Both the position numbers and the translations under genes were made by a program. Of a stretch of DNA of 64,000 bases, positions 55,847 to 64,000 are shown piece after piece (the first letter of the stretch is position 1; every line of letters begins with the position of its first letter). The notes under the pieces were generated by a model. That model searched no databases, had not been told where the DNA came from, and saw nothing but the letters and a program-made list of their open reading frames with translations. Source of the stretch: Salinimonas profundi (lineage in GTDB: Bacteria; Pseudomonadota; Gammaproteobacteria; Enterobacterales; Alteromonadaceae); the NCBI RefSeq assembly GCF_014750655.1, contig NZ_JABBXD010000007.1, positions 124,001 through 188,000 of the forward strand, in the 5' to 3' direction.

Positions 55847-55874
55847 TTTACCGCATGGCGCGGTGTGGTAGAAT
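55847..55874 (+). promoter_or_regulatory. Likely promoter of rlmN
   Basis: TTTACC and TAGAAT are separated by 16 bases, some 85 bases before the ATG. Confidence 0.5.
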
Positions 55875-55960
55875 TCGCGCCCAATTTTTGTACAGGACGG
55901 GTGCGAACTGCGCCGGCCAGTACACGTTTTCACGATGTTTAAAGTAAGGTCATTTACGCT

Positions 55961-57079
55961 ATGGCAAAGACAAATCTGTTAAATCTCAATCGCGAGGGTT
56001 TGCGTGCGTTTTTCAAGGAAGTCGATGAAAAACCGTTTCGCGCTGACCAGGTGATGAAATGGATTTATCACCATGGTGTCAGTGATTTTTCTCAGATGTC
56101 CAATCTGAACAAAAACTTGCGTGCCAAGCTTGAGGCCAACAGCGAAATTATTGCGCCCGAGATCGCTTATTTTCAGGAAGCCAGCGATGGTACGATTAAG
56201 TTTGTACTGGCGCTTGAAGGCGGTCAGGAAGTAGAAAGTGTGTGGATCCCGGAAAGTGACCGCGCCACGTTATGCGTGTCGTCACAAGTCGGGTGTGCGC
56301 TGGAATGTACTTTTTGTTCAACCGCGCAGCAGGGCTTTAACCGCAACCTGACCTGTAGTGAAATTATCGGACAGGTATGGCGGGTGGCCACGCATCTTGG
56401 GCTGTCGAACGATTCAGGCAAACGTCCTATAACTAATGTTGTCATGATGGGAATGGGCGAACCGTTACTTAATCTTAAGCACGTGGTTCCTGCCATGGAT
56501 ATCATGCTGGATGATTATGGGTTTGGTTTGTCCAAGCGCAGAGTCACATTGAGTACATCAGGTGTCGTGCCCGCGCTGGACAAGCTGGGCGATATGATTG
56601 ATGTCGCCTTAGCGATTTCTCTTCATGCACCCAACGATGAGCTTCGCAACGAAATTGTGCCCATCAACAAAAAATACAATATCGAAGAATTTTTGGCTGG
56701 TGTAAGACGCTATCTGGGTAAATCAAAAGCCAATCAGGGTAGGGTGACAGTAGAATATGTGATGCTTTCACATATCAATGACAGTACTGAACAGGCCCAT
56801 GAGCTGGCGAAAGTGCTTAAAGATACGCCAAGTAAAATTAATCTGATTCCGTTTAATCCTTATCCCGGATCGCCGTATACGTGCTCATCTAATTCACGCA
56901 TGGACCGTTTTGCCAAAGTCCTTATGGAGTATGGCTTTACCGTTGTTGTACGAAAAACCCGTGGCGATGATATTGATGCCGCCTGTGGTCAGTTGGTAGG
57001 TGAAGTTGCCGACCGGACAAAAAGAATGTTGAAAAAACAGATGAAGGGTGAGCAAATTTCGGTAAAAATGGCGCAGTAG
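55961..57079 (+). CDS. rlmN: Dual-specificity 23S rRNA/tRNA adenine C2-methyltransferase
   Basis: 372 residues. A radical SAM enzyme with C112-x3-C116-x2-C119 ([10 protein letters not shown]) as the [4Fe-4S] site, and the C-terminal catalytic cysteine in DIDAACGQL. It methylates A2503 of 23S rRNA and A37 of some tRNAs. Being an Fe-S enzyme, it depends on the suf system upstream. It lies 26 bases before pilW. Confidence 0.96.
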   Translation: MAKTNLLNLNREGLRAFFKEVDEKPFRADQVMKWIYHHGVSDFSQMSNLNKNLRAKLEANSEIIAPEIAYFQEASDGTIKFVLALEGGQEVESVWIPESDRATLCVSSQVGCALECTFCSTAQQGFNRNLTCSEIIGQVWRVATHLGLSNDSGKRPITNVVMMGMGEPLLNLKHVVPAMDIMLDDYGFGLSKRRVTLSTSGVVPALDKLGDMIDVALAISLHAPNDELRNEIVPINKKYNIEEFLAGVRRYLGKSKANQGRVTVEYVMLSHINDSTEQAHELAKVLKDTPSKINLIPFNPYPGSPYTCSSNSRMDRFAKVLMEYGFTVVVRKTRGDDIDAACGQLVGEVADRTKRMLKKQMKGEQISVKMAQ

Positions 57080-57105
57080 CGTTAGTTAATGGAGATAGTA
57101 GCGTA

Positions 57106-58317
57106 ATGCGCAAAAGCCTTATAGCGTGCCTGTTTATACTCACAGGATGTGTTAGTCAGTCTCAGCCAGGCATGTTGAGTGATAACTTTGATACTCAGGA
57201 AGCAGCGAAGACGCGAATGTCGTTGGGTCTGACTTATCTGAAGAACGGTGAATATTCTCAGGCAAAGAAGAATCTCGATAAGGCGCTGGAGTTTGGACCG
57301 CGTATGGCGGAGGTCCATTATGCCATGGCGTACTATTACCAAACGGTGGAAGACCAGCCTCGTGCCGTAGAGTTTTTCGAAAATGCAATGTCACTGGCTC
57401 CGCGCGATGCAGACATTGCCAATAGCTATGGCGCGTACCTGTGTGAACAGGGTGAGTACGAGGAAGCCAATAAGTACTTCACACGAGCAGTAAAAAACCA
57501 GCGATATGCCAATGCGGTTCTGACCTATGAGAATATGGGGATTTGCGCCAGGGAGCGCGGATTCCATGATGATGCGATCAATTATTTTAACGATGCATTG
57601 AACCATCAGCCATCTCGAACAAAAACGTTGTATCTTTTGGCGCAGGAATATGTGGCAACACAGCGGTGGGGCAAAGCCGCCGAAACGCTCAAACGTTATG
57701 AAAAAGTGTCGCGTATTAGTCCCGATTCATTATGGCTGGCGGTTGAGATTGCCCGTGGACAAAAAGACTTAGAAAGCCAGCGTGCCTATGGCGAGATGCT
57801 GGTAAGCATGTTTCCTGACAGTGAACAGGCAAAGCAATACGAAGCCATCCGCACCGACAGACCGGTGCTAAAACGCACTCGCAAAACAAAAGTTATTGCA
57901 ACGGATTCTGTCGCTGAGGCACCGGACCAACCGGACAATAATAAGTCCCGGGCAGAGAAATCGGCAAACGAGGCGCCACCTGAGGACGTGACAGAAGAAG
58001 CGGCTGAAGAAGATGTGTCTGCAACTGCCCGCGCACCTGAGAAAGAATCAAAAAAATCAGAATCAGAAACACCGGAACCTGAGGTTATCTCGAACTCAGA
58101 CTCCCAAGAAGTGTCCGATGAGCAGGATGATGCTGCACAGTCGACTCAACAGAAGCGGTATCATATAGTTCAGAAGTCAGAGAACCTGTACCGTTTATCT
58201 GTAAAGTATAATATTAGAATGTCGACACTTCTTAAATGGAACCAACTAACGGACAGTGATTTGCTGGAGGCGGGAACCCGTTTATGGCTGGTTCCACCAG
58301 AGCAACAAACAAACTAG
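57106..58317 (+). CDS. pilW: Type IV pilus biogenesis lipoprotein PilW with C-terminal LysM
   Basis: 403 residues. The lipobox Cys is C15 (ILTGC). Residues about 35-250 are tetratricopeptide repeats of the PilF/PilW type (LGLTYLKNGEYSQAKKNLDKAL, NSYGAYLCEQGEYEEANKYF). Residues 255-345 are acidic and low-complexity, and about 350-396 form a LysM fold (YHIVQKSENLYRLSVKYNI ... LLKWNQLT). Typical PilW is about 250 residues and stops after the repeats, so the peptidoglycan-binding tail is an extension. It should help outer-membrane secretin assembly. Confidence 0.88.
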   Translation: MRKSLIACLFILTGCVSQSQPGMLSDNFDTQEAAKTRMSLGLTYLKNGEYSQAKKNLDKALEFGPRMAEVHYAMAYYYQTVEDQPRAVEFFENAMSLAPRDADIANSYGAYLCEQGEYEEANKYFTRAVKNQRYANAVLTYENMGICARERGFHDDAINYFNDALNHQPSRTKTLYLLAQEYVATQRWGKAAETLKRYEKVSRISPDSLWLAVEIARGQKDLESQRAYGEMLVSMFPDSEQAKQYEAIRTDRPVLKRTRKTKVIATDSVAEAPDQPDNNKSRAEKSANEAPPEDVTEEAAEEDVSATARAPEKESKKSESETPEPEVISNSDSQEVSDEQDDAAQSTQQKRYHIVQKSENLYRLSVKYNIRMSTLLKWNQLTDSDLLEAGTRLWLVPPEQQTN

Positions 58318-58325
58318 GTAGTTGA

Positions 58326-59381
58326 ATGAATTCAGAAGATGTACATCACGACACTACAGCGAATGATGACCGCTCGCAGTCAGTGTCCTCGCCTGGTGCC
58401 ATGCTTCGCCAGGCACGTGAACAGCAAGGTCTCTCGCAGCAGGATATTGCAGACAAAATTTTTGTGAAGGTCAATACGGTCGATGATATCGAGAACGATA
58501 AGATAGACCAGACCATGTCGGTGACTTTCACCAAAGGTTACGTGCGCAATTACGCAAAACACCTGGGGCTGGATGCAAATAGTGTAATCAGCGCTTTTGA
58601 ACGTACCCATAATAATGCTGAGTCACACGCCCGTCTGCAGAGCTTTTCGCAAAAAGTCGCCAAACAGGCCCACGATGATCGTTGGATGATGGTCACCTAC
58701 GGCATCTTATTTTTGCTGGTTGCCGGCGTTGTCACCTGGTGGTATCAGCAGGACGATAGCGTGGTGGACGAAACCAGTTCTGCGGTCAGCAAGACCGATG
58801 AGGCGTCGGGCCGCGCGTCCGCGGTTACCGCCTCTCCCCGCACTGAATCAGAGCCTCAGGCGGCAGGTAAGCAAACACAGACGCAGACCGACCGTCAGCC
58901 AAACAATGAACCAGCACAAAATGCCTCCCTGGCGCAAATGACAAGTCAGCCTGTCACTGCTGAAGAGACCCCTTCAGATGCTTTGAATCAGCCGACGGCC
59001 TCACAACCGGAACAGGCTCAGCAGATGGAGGATGAAAATGAAGCTGCGCCGTCACAGAGCGACGATACTATCAGCGCTGTTGCCGCATCAAATGAGAGCG
59101 AAGAGGATGAAGCACAATCGGCATCCAGTGCAGAAATGGCAGCCATGACCTTTACATTCGGTGAAGATTGCTGGGTCAATATCGAAGATGCCAATGGTGA
59201 AATTATTGCTACCGGTATCAAACGCGAAGGACGCGTGATGCCTATCTCCGGTCAACCTCCCATTAATGTTACGTTAGGCGCGCCCGACAATGTAGCTGTC
59301 ACATTTAACGGCAGCAGCGTTGATATTTCAGACTATCAGAATGGTCGTACGGCGCGCTTTACCTTACCCTTGCAGGAATAA
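58326..59381 (+). CDS. rodZ: Cell-shape/MreB-anchoring protein RodZ
   Basis: 351 residues. A Cro/C1-like helix-turn-helix at about 25-90 ([20 protein letters not shown]), one TM at about 122-141 ([20 protein letters not shown]), a Gln/Ser/Glu-rich periplasmic linker, and a C-terminal DUF4115 domain ([19 protein letters not shown]). It links MreB filaments to the membrane. It lies 8 bases after pilW and 2 before ispG, the conserved order. Confidence 0.94.
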   Translation: MNSEDVHHDTTANDDRSQSVSSPGAMLRQAREQQGLSQQDIADKIFVKVNTVDDIENDKIDQTMSVTFTKGYVRNYAKHLGLDANSVISAFERTHNNAESHARLQSFSQKVAKQAHDDRWMMVTYGILFLLVAGVVTWWYQQDDSVVDETSSAVSKTDEASGRASAVTASPRTESEPQAAGKQTQTQTDRQPNNEPAQNASLAQMTSQPVTAEETPSDALNQPTASQPEQAQQMEDENEAAPSQSDDTISAVAASNESEEDEAQSASSAEMAAMTFTFGEDCWVNIEDANGEIIATGIKREGRVMPISGQPPINVTLGAPDNVAVTFNGSSVDISDYQNGRTARFTLPLQE

Positions 59382-59383
59382 TC

Positions 59384-60505
59384 ATGTTTGCAGAGAGTCC
59401 GATAAAACGCAGAAAATCTACCCGGATTAATGTAGGAAGCGTTCCAATCGGTGATGGTGCGCCAATTGCTGTGCAGTCGATGACAAATACGCAAACCACC
59501 GATGTAGACGCAACTGTTGCCCAAATTAATCGCATTGCCGCAGTGGGCGGCGAGATCGTCAGGGTTTCCGTGCCCACGATGGATGCGGCTGAAGCTTTCA
59601 AACAAATCCGAAGTCAGGTCAGCGTACCGTTGGTCGCTGATATTCACTTTGATTATCGTATTGCACTCAAGGTCGCTGAATATGGCGTAGATTGCCTGCG
59701 TATCAATCCCGGCAATATTGGCAATATGGACCGTATCCGCTCGGTAGTGGATTGCGCTAAAGATAAAAACATCCCGATTCGGATTGGCGTCAATGGTGGC
59801 TCGCTGGAAAAAGATTTGCAGGAAAAGTACGGCGAACCCACGCCGGATGCATTGGTAGAGTCAGCCATGCGACACGTAGACATTCTGGATAAGCTTAACT
59901 TCGATCAGTTTAAAGTCAGTGTGAAAGCGTCGGATGTGTTTCTGGCTGTCGGCGCGTATCGCGGGCTGGCACAAAAAATAGATCAGCCTCTGCATCTTGG
60001 TATCACCGAAGCAGGGGGCTTACGCGCCGGTTCAGTAAAAAGTGCAGTAGGGCTTGGCATGCTGTTGGCTGAAGGGATAGGCGATACACTTCGCGTGTCA
60101 CTGGCAGCCGACCCTGTCGAAGAGATTAAAGTTGGCTTCGACATTCTTAAATCACTGCGTATACGCTCGCGCGGCATTAACTTTATTGCCTGTCCCAGCT
60201 GCTCACGGCAGGAATTTGATGTCATTGCTACGGTCAACGCGTTGGAGCAGCGTCTTGAAGATATAGTGACGCCCATGGACGTGTCCATTATCGGCTGTGT
60301 TGTGAATGGACCGGGGGAAGCTGAGGTGTCTGATCTTGGACTGACAGGTGCGCGCAATATGAGCGGATTTTATGAAGACGGCAAGCGACAGAAAGAGCGT
60401 CTGAACAATGAAGAGCTGGTGGAACAGCTAGAGCGACGCATTCGTGCGAAAGCCAGTCAGATGGACAACGCGCAGAAGATCGCTGTTGCGGTAAAAGACG
60501 ACTAA
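59384..60505 (+). CDS. ispG: 4-hydroxy-3-methylbut-2-enyl-diphosphate synthase
   Basis: 373 residues. The Fe-S cluster ligands are in [10 protein letters not shown] and [10 protein letters not shown]; other blocks are [30 protein letters not shown] and RINPGNIG. It makes HMBPP in the MEP isoprenoid pathway and needs a [4Fe-4S] cluster. It is co-transcribed with rodZ. Confidence 0.96.
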   Translation: MFAESPIKRRKSTRINVGSVPIGDGAPIAVQSMTNTQTTDVDATVAQINRIAAVGGEIVRVSVPTMDAAEAFKQIRSQVSVPLVADIHFDYRIALKVAEYGVDCLRINPGNIGNMDRIRSVVDCAKDKNIPIRIGVNGGSLEKDLQEKYGEPTPDALVESAMRHVDILDKLNFDQFKVSVKASDVFLAVGAYRGLAQKIDQPLHLGITEAGGLRAGSVKSAVGLGMLLAEGIGDTLRVSLAADPVEEIKVGFDILKSLRIRSRGINFIACPSCSRQEFDVIATVNALEQRLEDIVTPMDVSIIGCVVNGPGEAEVSDLGLTGARNMSGFYEDGKRQKERLNNEELVEQLERRIRAKASQMDNAQKIAVAVKDD

Positions 60506-60515
60506 CAGGCAACGA

Positions 60516-60556
60516 TTGTTGTTTGTATGCAAAGCCCCTATAATGCGGGGCTTTTA
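60516..60556 (+). promoter_or_regulatory. Promoter of hisS within a hairpin terminator
   Basis: TTGTTG and a perfect TATAAT (60539-60544) are separated by 17 bases. The -10 lies in the loop of a GCCCC-8 nt-GGGGC stem followed by TTTTATTT that ends the ispG transcript. hisS starts 38 bases later with a GTG. Confidence 0.6.
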
Positions 60557-60581
60557 TTTATCAGCAGTATGAGAATTTCAG

Positions 60582-61859
60582 GTGGCTAAAACAATACAGG
60601 CTATTCGCGGCATGAACGATTGCCTGCCAGAGGTTTCCGGTATCTGGCAGCAGGTAGAATCGACGTTACGACAAGTGGTAGCCAGCTATGGTTATCAGGA
60701 GATTCGTACGCCCATCGTAGAAAGCACCGATTTATTCAAACGCTCGATTGGCGAAGTCACTGATATCGTCGAAAAAGAAATGTATACCTTTGAGGACCGT
60801 AACGGCGATAGCCTTACGTTGCGTCCTGAAGGCACGGCGAGTTGTGTCAGAGCCGGCAATGAGCATGGCTTACTGTACAATCAGCAGCAGCGTCTGTGGT
60901 ATATGGGGCCGATGTTTCGCCATGAACGTCCGCAAAAAGGCCGTTATAGACAGTTTCATCAGTTTGGCGTTGAGGCCTACGGGCTTGATGGGCCAGACAT
61001 TGATGTTGAAGTAATTTTATTAAGTGCTCGTCTGTGGAAAGCATTTGGTATTAGTAACCATGTGAAACTGCAAATCAATTCGCTGGGATCCAATGAAGCG
61101 CGTCAGGCATATCGCGATGCCCTGATAGCCTTTCTTACATCCCGTGCAGATCAGTTGGATGAAGACTCAAAACGCAGAATGACATCTAACCCTCTGCGTG
61201 TATTGGACAGTAAAAACCCGGATGTACAAAAAGCGCTGGAAGGTGCACCGTCACTACTGGATCATTTAGATGAGGATTCGGCGCAACATTTTTCACTTTT
61301 GTGTGAACGATTAACGCAAGCCGGCATCGAATATGAGATTAATCCCAGGCTGGTTCGCGGCCTTGATTATTACAATCGTACCGTGTTTGAGTGGGTAACT
61401 GACAGCCTTGGGTCTCAGGGGACAGTGTGCGCAGGTGGTCGCTATGATGGCCTGGTAGAGCAACTTGGCGGCAAGGCCACTCCCGCTGTAGGCTTTGCTA
61501 TGGGTATGGAGCGCTTAGTGTTGCTGCTGACAACGCTCGAGGCACAAACGCAGGAGCCCGCCAGTGCTGATATTTATGTTACTGCGCTGGGCGATGAAGC
61601 CGCGGTTTACGCAATGCAAGTTTCTGAACAGTTGCGGGATGCATTATCTGAATGTCGTGTAACCACACACTGTGGCGGCGGCAATATGAAGAAACAGCTC
61701 AAACGTGCTGATAAAACGGGTGCTCAACTTGCGCTTATTTTGGGGTCAGACGAAGCGCTGAACAATCAGGTCACGATTAAACCGTTGCGCGGTCAGCAGG
61801 AGCAGGTCACCATCGCATTGGCAGATCTTCCCGGTACACTGGCAACGATGATGGAATGA
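60582..61859 (+). CDS. hisS: Histidyl-tRNA synthetase
   Basis: 425 residues from a GTG at 60582. A class-II synthetase: [14 protein letters not shown] at the N-terminus, motif 2 [27 protein letters not shown], the histidine-specific [13 protein letters not shown] and motif 3 [11 protein letters not shown]-terminal anticodon-binding domain follows. It precedes yfgM as usual. Confidence 0.96.
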   Translation: MAKTIQAIRGMNDCLPEVSGIWQQVESTLRQVVASYGYQEIRTPIVESTDLFKRSIGEVTDIVEKEMYTFEDRNGDSLTLRPEGTASCVRAGNEHGLLYNQQQRLWYMGPMFRHERPQKGRYRQFHQFGVEAYGLDGPDIDVEVILLSARLWKAFGISNHVKLQINSLGSNEARQAYRDALIAFLTSRADQLDEDSKRRMTSNPLRVLDSKNPDVQKALEGAPSLLDHLDEDSAQHFSLLCERLTQAGIEYEINPRLVRGLDYYNRTVFEWVTDSLGSQGTVCAGGRYDGLVEQLGGKATPAVGFAMGMERLVLLLTTLEAQTQEPASADIYVTALGDEAAVYAMQVSEQLRDALSECRVTTHCGGGNMKKQLKRADKTGAQLALILGSDEALNNQVTIKPLRGQQEQVTIALADLPGTLATMME

Positions 61860-61900
61860 AAAAGTGCTCAACACGTAAGCACAGACAGTAGAGGTTGGTA

Positions 61901-62521
61901 ATGGAAAAGTTCGCTACAGAAGAACAACAAGTTGAGGCGATAAAGCAATTTTGGAAAGACAATGGTACGGCGATTATTATCGGTGCTGTACTGGGTCTTG
62001 GCGGGCTTTGGGGCTGGCGCTATTACAGTGAAAGTCAGCTAGAGGCCAAAGCCAAAGCATCTGCAGAGTATCAGTCGGTCGTTGAAACCGCTACAGAAGA
62101 AGGCGGTATCGACAATATCAGTAAGTTTGCAAAGGCAAACCCTGATAACGGTTATGGCGATATTGCTGCTTTAATCGCATCACGACAACTGGTTGAAAAG
62201 GGCGATCTTGAAGGTGCTGCAGCCCAGCTTAAGCTGGTAATGGAGCGCACCGAAGATGCGCAACTTAAAGCATTATCGGCTGTGCGTCTGGCACGTCTGC
62301 AAATTGAAATGGATGCAGCGGATAAAGCCCTGGCGACGCTTGATGGCATTACGAGTGAATCCTTTGCTGCACTGGTTGCGGAGGTTCGCGGTGATGCGTT
62401 TGTGAAAAAAGGTCAGGCGGACGATGCGCGTATGGCTTACACCAAGGCGCTAGAAAGCGATACTGCTAACCAGCTGGTAAAAATGAAGCTGGATAATTTA
62501 TCTGTAGCCACAGGCTCGTAA
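61901..62521 (+). CDS. yfgM: YfgM-type ancillary Sec translocon protein
   Basis: 206 residues from the ATG at 61901, with GAGG upstream. One TM at about 22-40 (GTAIIIGAVLGLGGLWGWRYY) after a short cytoplasmic stretch, then a periplasmic TPR-like domain (LVEKGDLEGAAAQLKLVMER). In E. coli YfgM joins SecYEG with PpiD and aids periplasmic trafficking. It is 19 bases before bamB. Confidence 0.93.
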   Translation: MEKFATEEQQVEAIKQFWKDNGTAIIIGAVLGLGGLWGWRYYSESQLEAKAKASAEYQSVVETATEEGGIDNISKFAKANPDNGYGDIAALIASRQLVEKGDLEGAAAQLKLVMERTEDAQLKALSAVRLARLQIEMDAADKALATLDGITSESFAALVAEVRGDAFVKKGQADDARMAYTKALESDTANQLVKMKLDNLSVATGS

Positions 62522-62540
62522 CGTCCAAGAGGTAGCTGAT

Positions 62541-63815
62541 TTGTCACAAGTAACACACGGTCAATTGCGCCGCGTAGCAAAAGCGCTGGGCCTGAGTCTC
62601 GCGCTGTCTGTCACACTTTCCGGCTGTACTACGGTATCAAACTGGTTTGCTGATGACGAAGAAATTGAAATTCGTACGCTAAAGCCTATTGAGGCTAAGT
62701 TTCAGCCAGACGTAATTTGGGAAACCTCTGTTGGTGATGGCGTCGGTGATTATTTTTCCCGTCTGCGGCCCGTCACAGATGGCAAAACCGTCTATATGGC
62801 CAGTCGTCATGGCGAGGTTGCGGCACTGGATGTCGAAACAGGTGATGAGCGTTGGGAAAAAGATTTTGCCTCTTACAGTGATGACAGTATGCTCAGCGGA
62901 CTTACCCGGTTGTGGGAGTCTGGTAAATCTGCACGAATCGGCGGCCTGGCCCTTGAGGGTGATGTATTATACATGGGCACAGAAAATGGCTCTGTGCTGG
63001 CGCTAAACAGTCAGGACGGTAGTCTGTTGTGGAGTGCATCAGTAGCAGGCGAAATACTGGCACCGCCAGCCGTCGCTGAGAATATTCTGGTGGTTAATAC
63101 CGGTGCCGGTACACTCTATGCGCTGGATGCGGAAACAGGCGAGCAGCTCTGGTTCAATGAAGGTGATGTGCCTCCGCTTAGTCTGCGCGGTATCTCGGCC
63201 CCGGTCGCTGCGAATGGTGGTACGCTGGTGGGGACGCCGACTGGCAAAGTGCAGGTTAACGTACTTGATTCAGGCATGATCGCCTGGGAAACCGCCATTA
63301 CTACCCCCTCTGGTGCAACCGAGCTTGAACGTATTGTTGATGTTGATGTTACCCCGGTACTGTATGGCGGTATTGTCTACGCGATTTCTTATAATGGTAC
63401 GTTGGCCGCCGTGGAACTGCGTAGTGGCCGGGTAATCTGGAAACGCGAATACAGCTCGTATCGTGATTTGTCGATGGATGGCAATCAACTTTTCTTAGTC
63501 GACAAAAACTCTACTGTGTATGGTCTTGATCGCCGTAATGGTGTTGAGTTGTGGTCACAAAGTACATTGAAACGCCGTAACCTGACCGAAGCACAGCCGG
63601 TCGGTGATCACCTGGTTGTTGGTGACCGCTGGGGGTATCTCCACTGGCTGGAAAAAGATTCTGGTAAAATTGTGGCCCGCTATGATTTAGGTGGAGATGA
63701 CGAAGATGAGTCTGTCTATGTCTCGCCCATCAAAGTGGGAGATAACATCATTGCTGTAACCGAAGACGGTACGATTGCAATGCTTACCAGTGGAGCCGCG
63801 GAGACGGCTGACTAA
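62541..63815 (+). CDS. bamB: Outer-membrane assembly lipoprotein BamB
   Basis: 424 residues from a TTG at 62541, with GAGG 7-8 bases upstream. The lipobox Cys is C29 (TLSGC). The rest is a PQQ-like eight-bladed beta-propeller with repeated blade motifs (GEVAALDVETGDERWEKDF, GSVLALNSQDGSLLWSASV, GTLYALDAETGEQLWF). It is a BAM-complex subunit that inserts outer-membrane proteins. Confidence 0.96.
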   Translation: MSQVTHGQLRRVAKALGLSLALSVTLSGCTTVSNWFADDEEIEIRTLKPIEAKFQPDVIWETSVGDGVGDYFSRLRPVTDGKTVYMASRHGEVAALDVETGDERWEKDFASYSDDSMLSGLTRLWESGKSARIGGLALEGDVLYMGTENGSVLALNSQDGSLLWSASVAGEILAPPAVAENILVVNTGAGTLYALDAETGEQLWFNEGDVPPLSLRGISAPVAANGGTLVGTPTGKVQVNVLDSGMIAWETAITTPSGATELERIVDVDVTPVLYGGIVYAISYNGTLAAVELRSGRVIWKREYSSYRDLSMDGNQLFLVDKNSTVYGLDRRNGVELWSQSTLKRRNLTEAQPVGDHLVVGDRWGYLHWLEKDSGKIVARYDLGGDDEDESVYVSPIKVGDNIIAVTEDGTIAMLTSGAAETAD

Positions 63816-63836
63816 AAAGTCGTAAACCGCTATAAT
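63808..63836 (+). promoter_or_regulatory. Promoter upstream of der
   Basis: CTGACT and a perfect TATAAT (63831-63836) at 17-base spacing, overlapping the bamB stop codon. A hairpin follows within its leader. Confidence 0.6.
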
Positions 63837-63848
63837 ATAGTTTACACG

Positions 63849-63880
63849 ACAGGCCGCGTTGTTACGCGGCCTGTTTGTTC
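63849..63880 (+). terminator. Hairpin between bamB and der
   Basis: ACAGGCCGCG-6 nt-CGCGGCCTGT followed by TTGTTCTT, a strong stem with an imperfect T tract. It may terminate bamB or attenuate der. Confidence 0.75.
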
Positions 63881-63908
63881 TTGAATACTTTTCATGTAGG
63901 AATACATC

Positions 63909-64000
63909 ATGTTGCCTGTAGTTGCACTGGTGGGGCGCCCGAACGTTGGTAAGTCCACACTGTTTAACCGTTTAACAAATACCAGGGATGCGCTGGTAGC
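63909..64000 (+). CDS. der: Ribosome-biogenesis GTPase Der, N-terminal fragment (cut by window edge)
   Basis: 31 codons present. The start is ATG at 63909 with AGGA upstream. The G1 loop GRPNVGKST is at residues 9-17, the N-terminal GTPase domain of Der (EngA). The gene follows bamB as in E. coli. The rest lies beyond the window. Confidence 0.9.
   Translation, partial: MLPVVALVGRPNVGKSTLFNRLTNTRDALV

Overview
The window reads as chromosome of a marine-type gammaproteobacterium, most likely an Alteromonadales relative. The evidence is the housekeeping gene order (queA-tgt-yajC-secD-secF; suhB/trmJ-cysE-iscR-iscS; ndk-rlmN-pilW-rodZ-ispG-hisS-yfgM-bamB-der), the long 531-residue isocitrate lyase, and an exosortase (XrtA)/PEP-CTERM type exopolysaccharide locus. 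Base composition was not computed. No rRNA, tRNA, CRISPR array, transposase or integrase was seen.

Bases 1-22,000 are a surface-polysaccharide and PEP-CTERM region. It holds glycosyltransferases, a NodB-type deacetylase, an ATP-grasp enzyme, a low-molecular-weight tyrosine phosphatase, an O-antigen ligase/polymerase-like membrane protein, a secreted beta-helix protein, two sulfotransferases (one cut by the window edge) and an acyltransferase-3. It also holds the TPR lipoprotein PrsT, three tandem PEP-CTERM proteins resembling the flocculation protein PepA, a ThiF-type adenylyltransferase, a trypsin-like protease, a TviB-type nucleotide-sugar dehydrogenase, a UDP-glucuronate 4-epimerase-like protein and the PEP-CTERM/exosortase-associated acyltransferase. 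The exosortase itself is not in the window. Each PEP-CTERM gene has its own sigma-54 type -24/-12 promoter, a shared upstream dyad (TGTAAA-N7-GACAG) at nearly constant distance, and its own hairpin terminator.

Bases 22,200-27,300 carry the glyoxylate shunt (malate synthase G and isocitrate lyase) around a LysR-type regulator; a lipoprotein alkaline phosphatase follows. Bases 29,500-36,700 hold a membrane-stress type module. It has the Escherichia coli yjfIJKLMC gene set (DUF2170, PspA/IM30, DUF2491, DUF350, DUF1190, glutathionylspermidine-synthase-like ATP-grasp) with a TrkA-N potassium channel inserted between yjfJ and yjfK and a rhomboid protease translationally coupled to yjfC.

Bases 36,800-42,400 are the queuosine and Sec accessory genes. 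A decayed esterase pseudogene lies at 42,440-43,010, followed by a two-domain aspartic-protease-like secreted protein and an orphan 84-residue gene. Bases 44,600-55,200 hold suhB, trmJ, cysE, iscR, iscS and a complete sufBCDS-A-T-E operon. The suf operon stands between iscS and ndk, where many gammaproteobacteria carry iscUA-hscBA-fdx. Both iscR and sufB are preceded by near-consensus type-1 IscR sites overlapping their promoters. The window ends with ndk through bamB and the first 31 codons of der.

Start codons were chosen from ribosome-binding sites and family N-termini; several genes use GTG or TTG.
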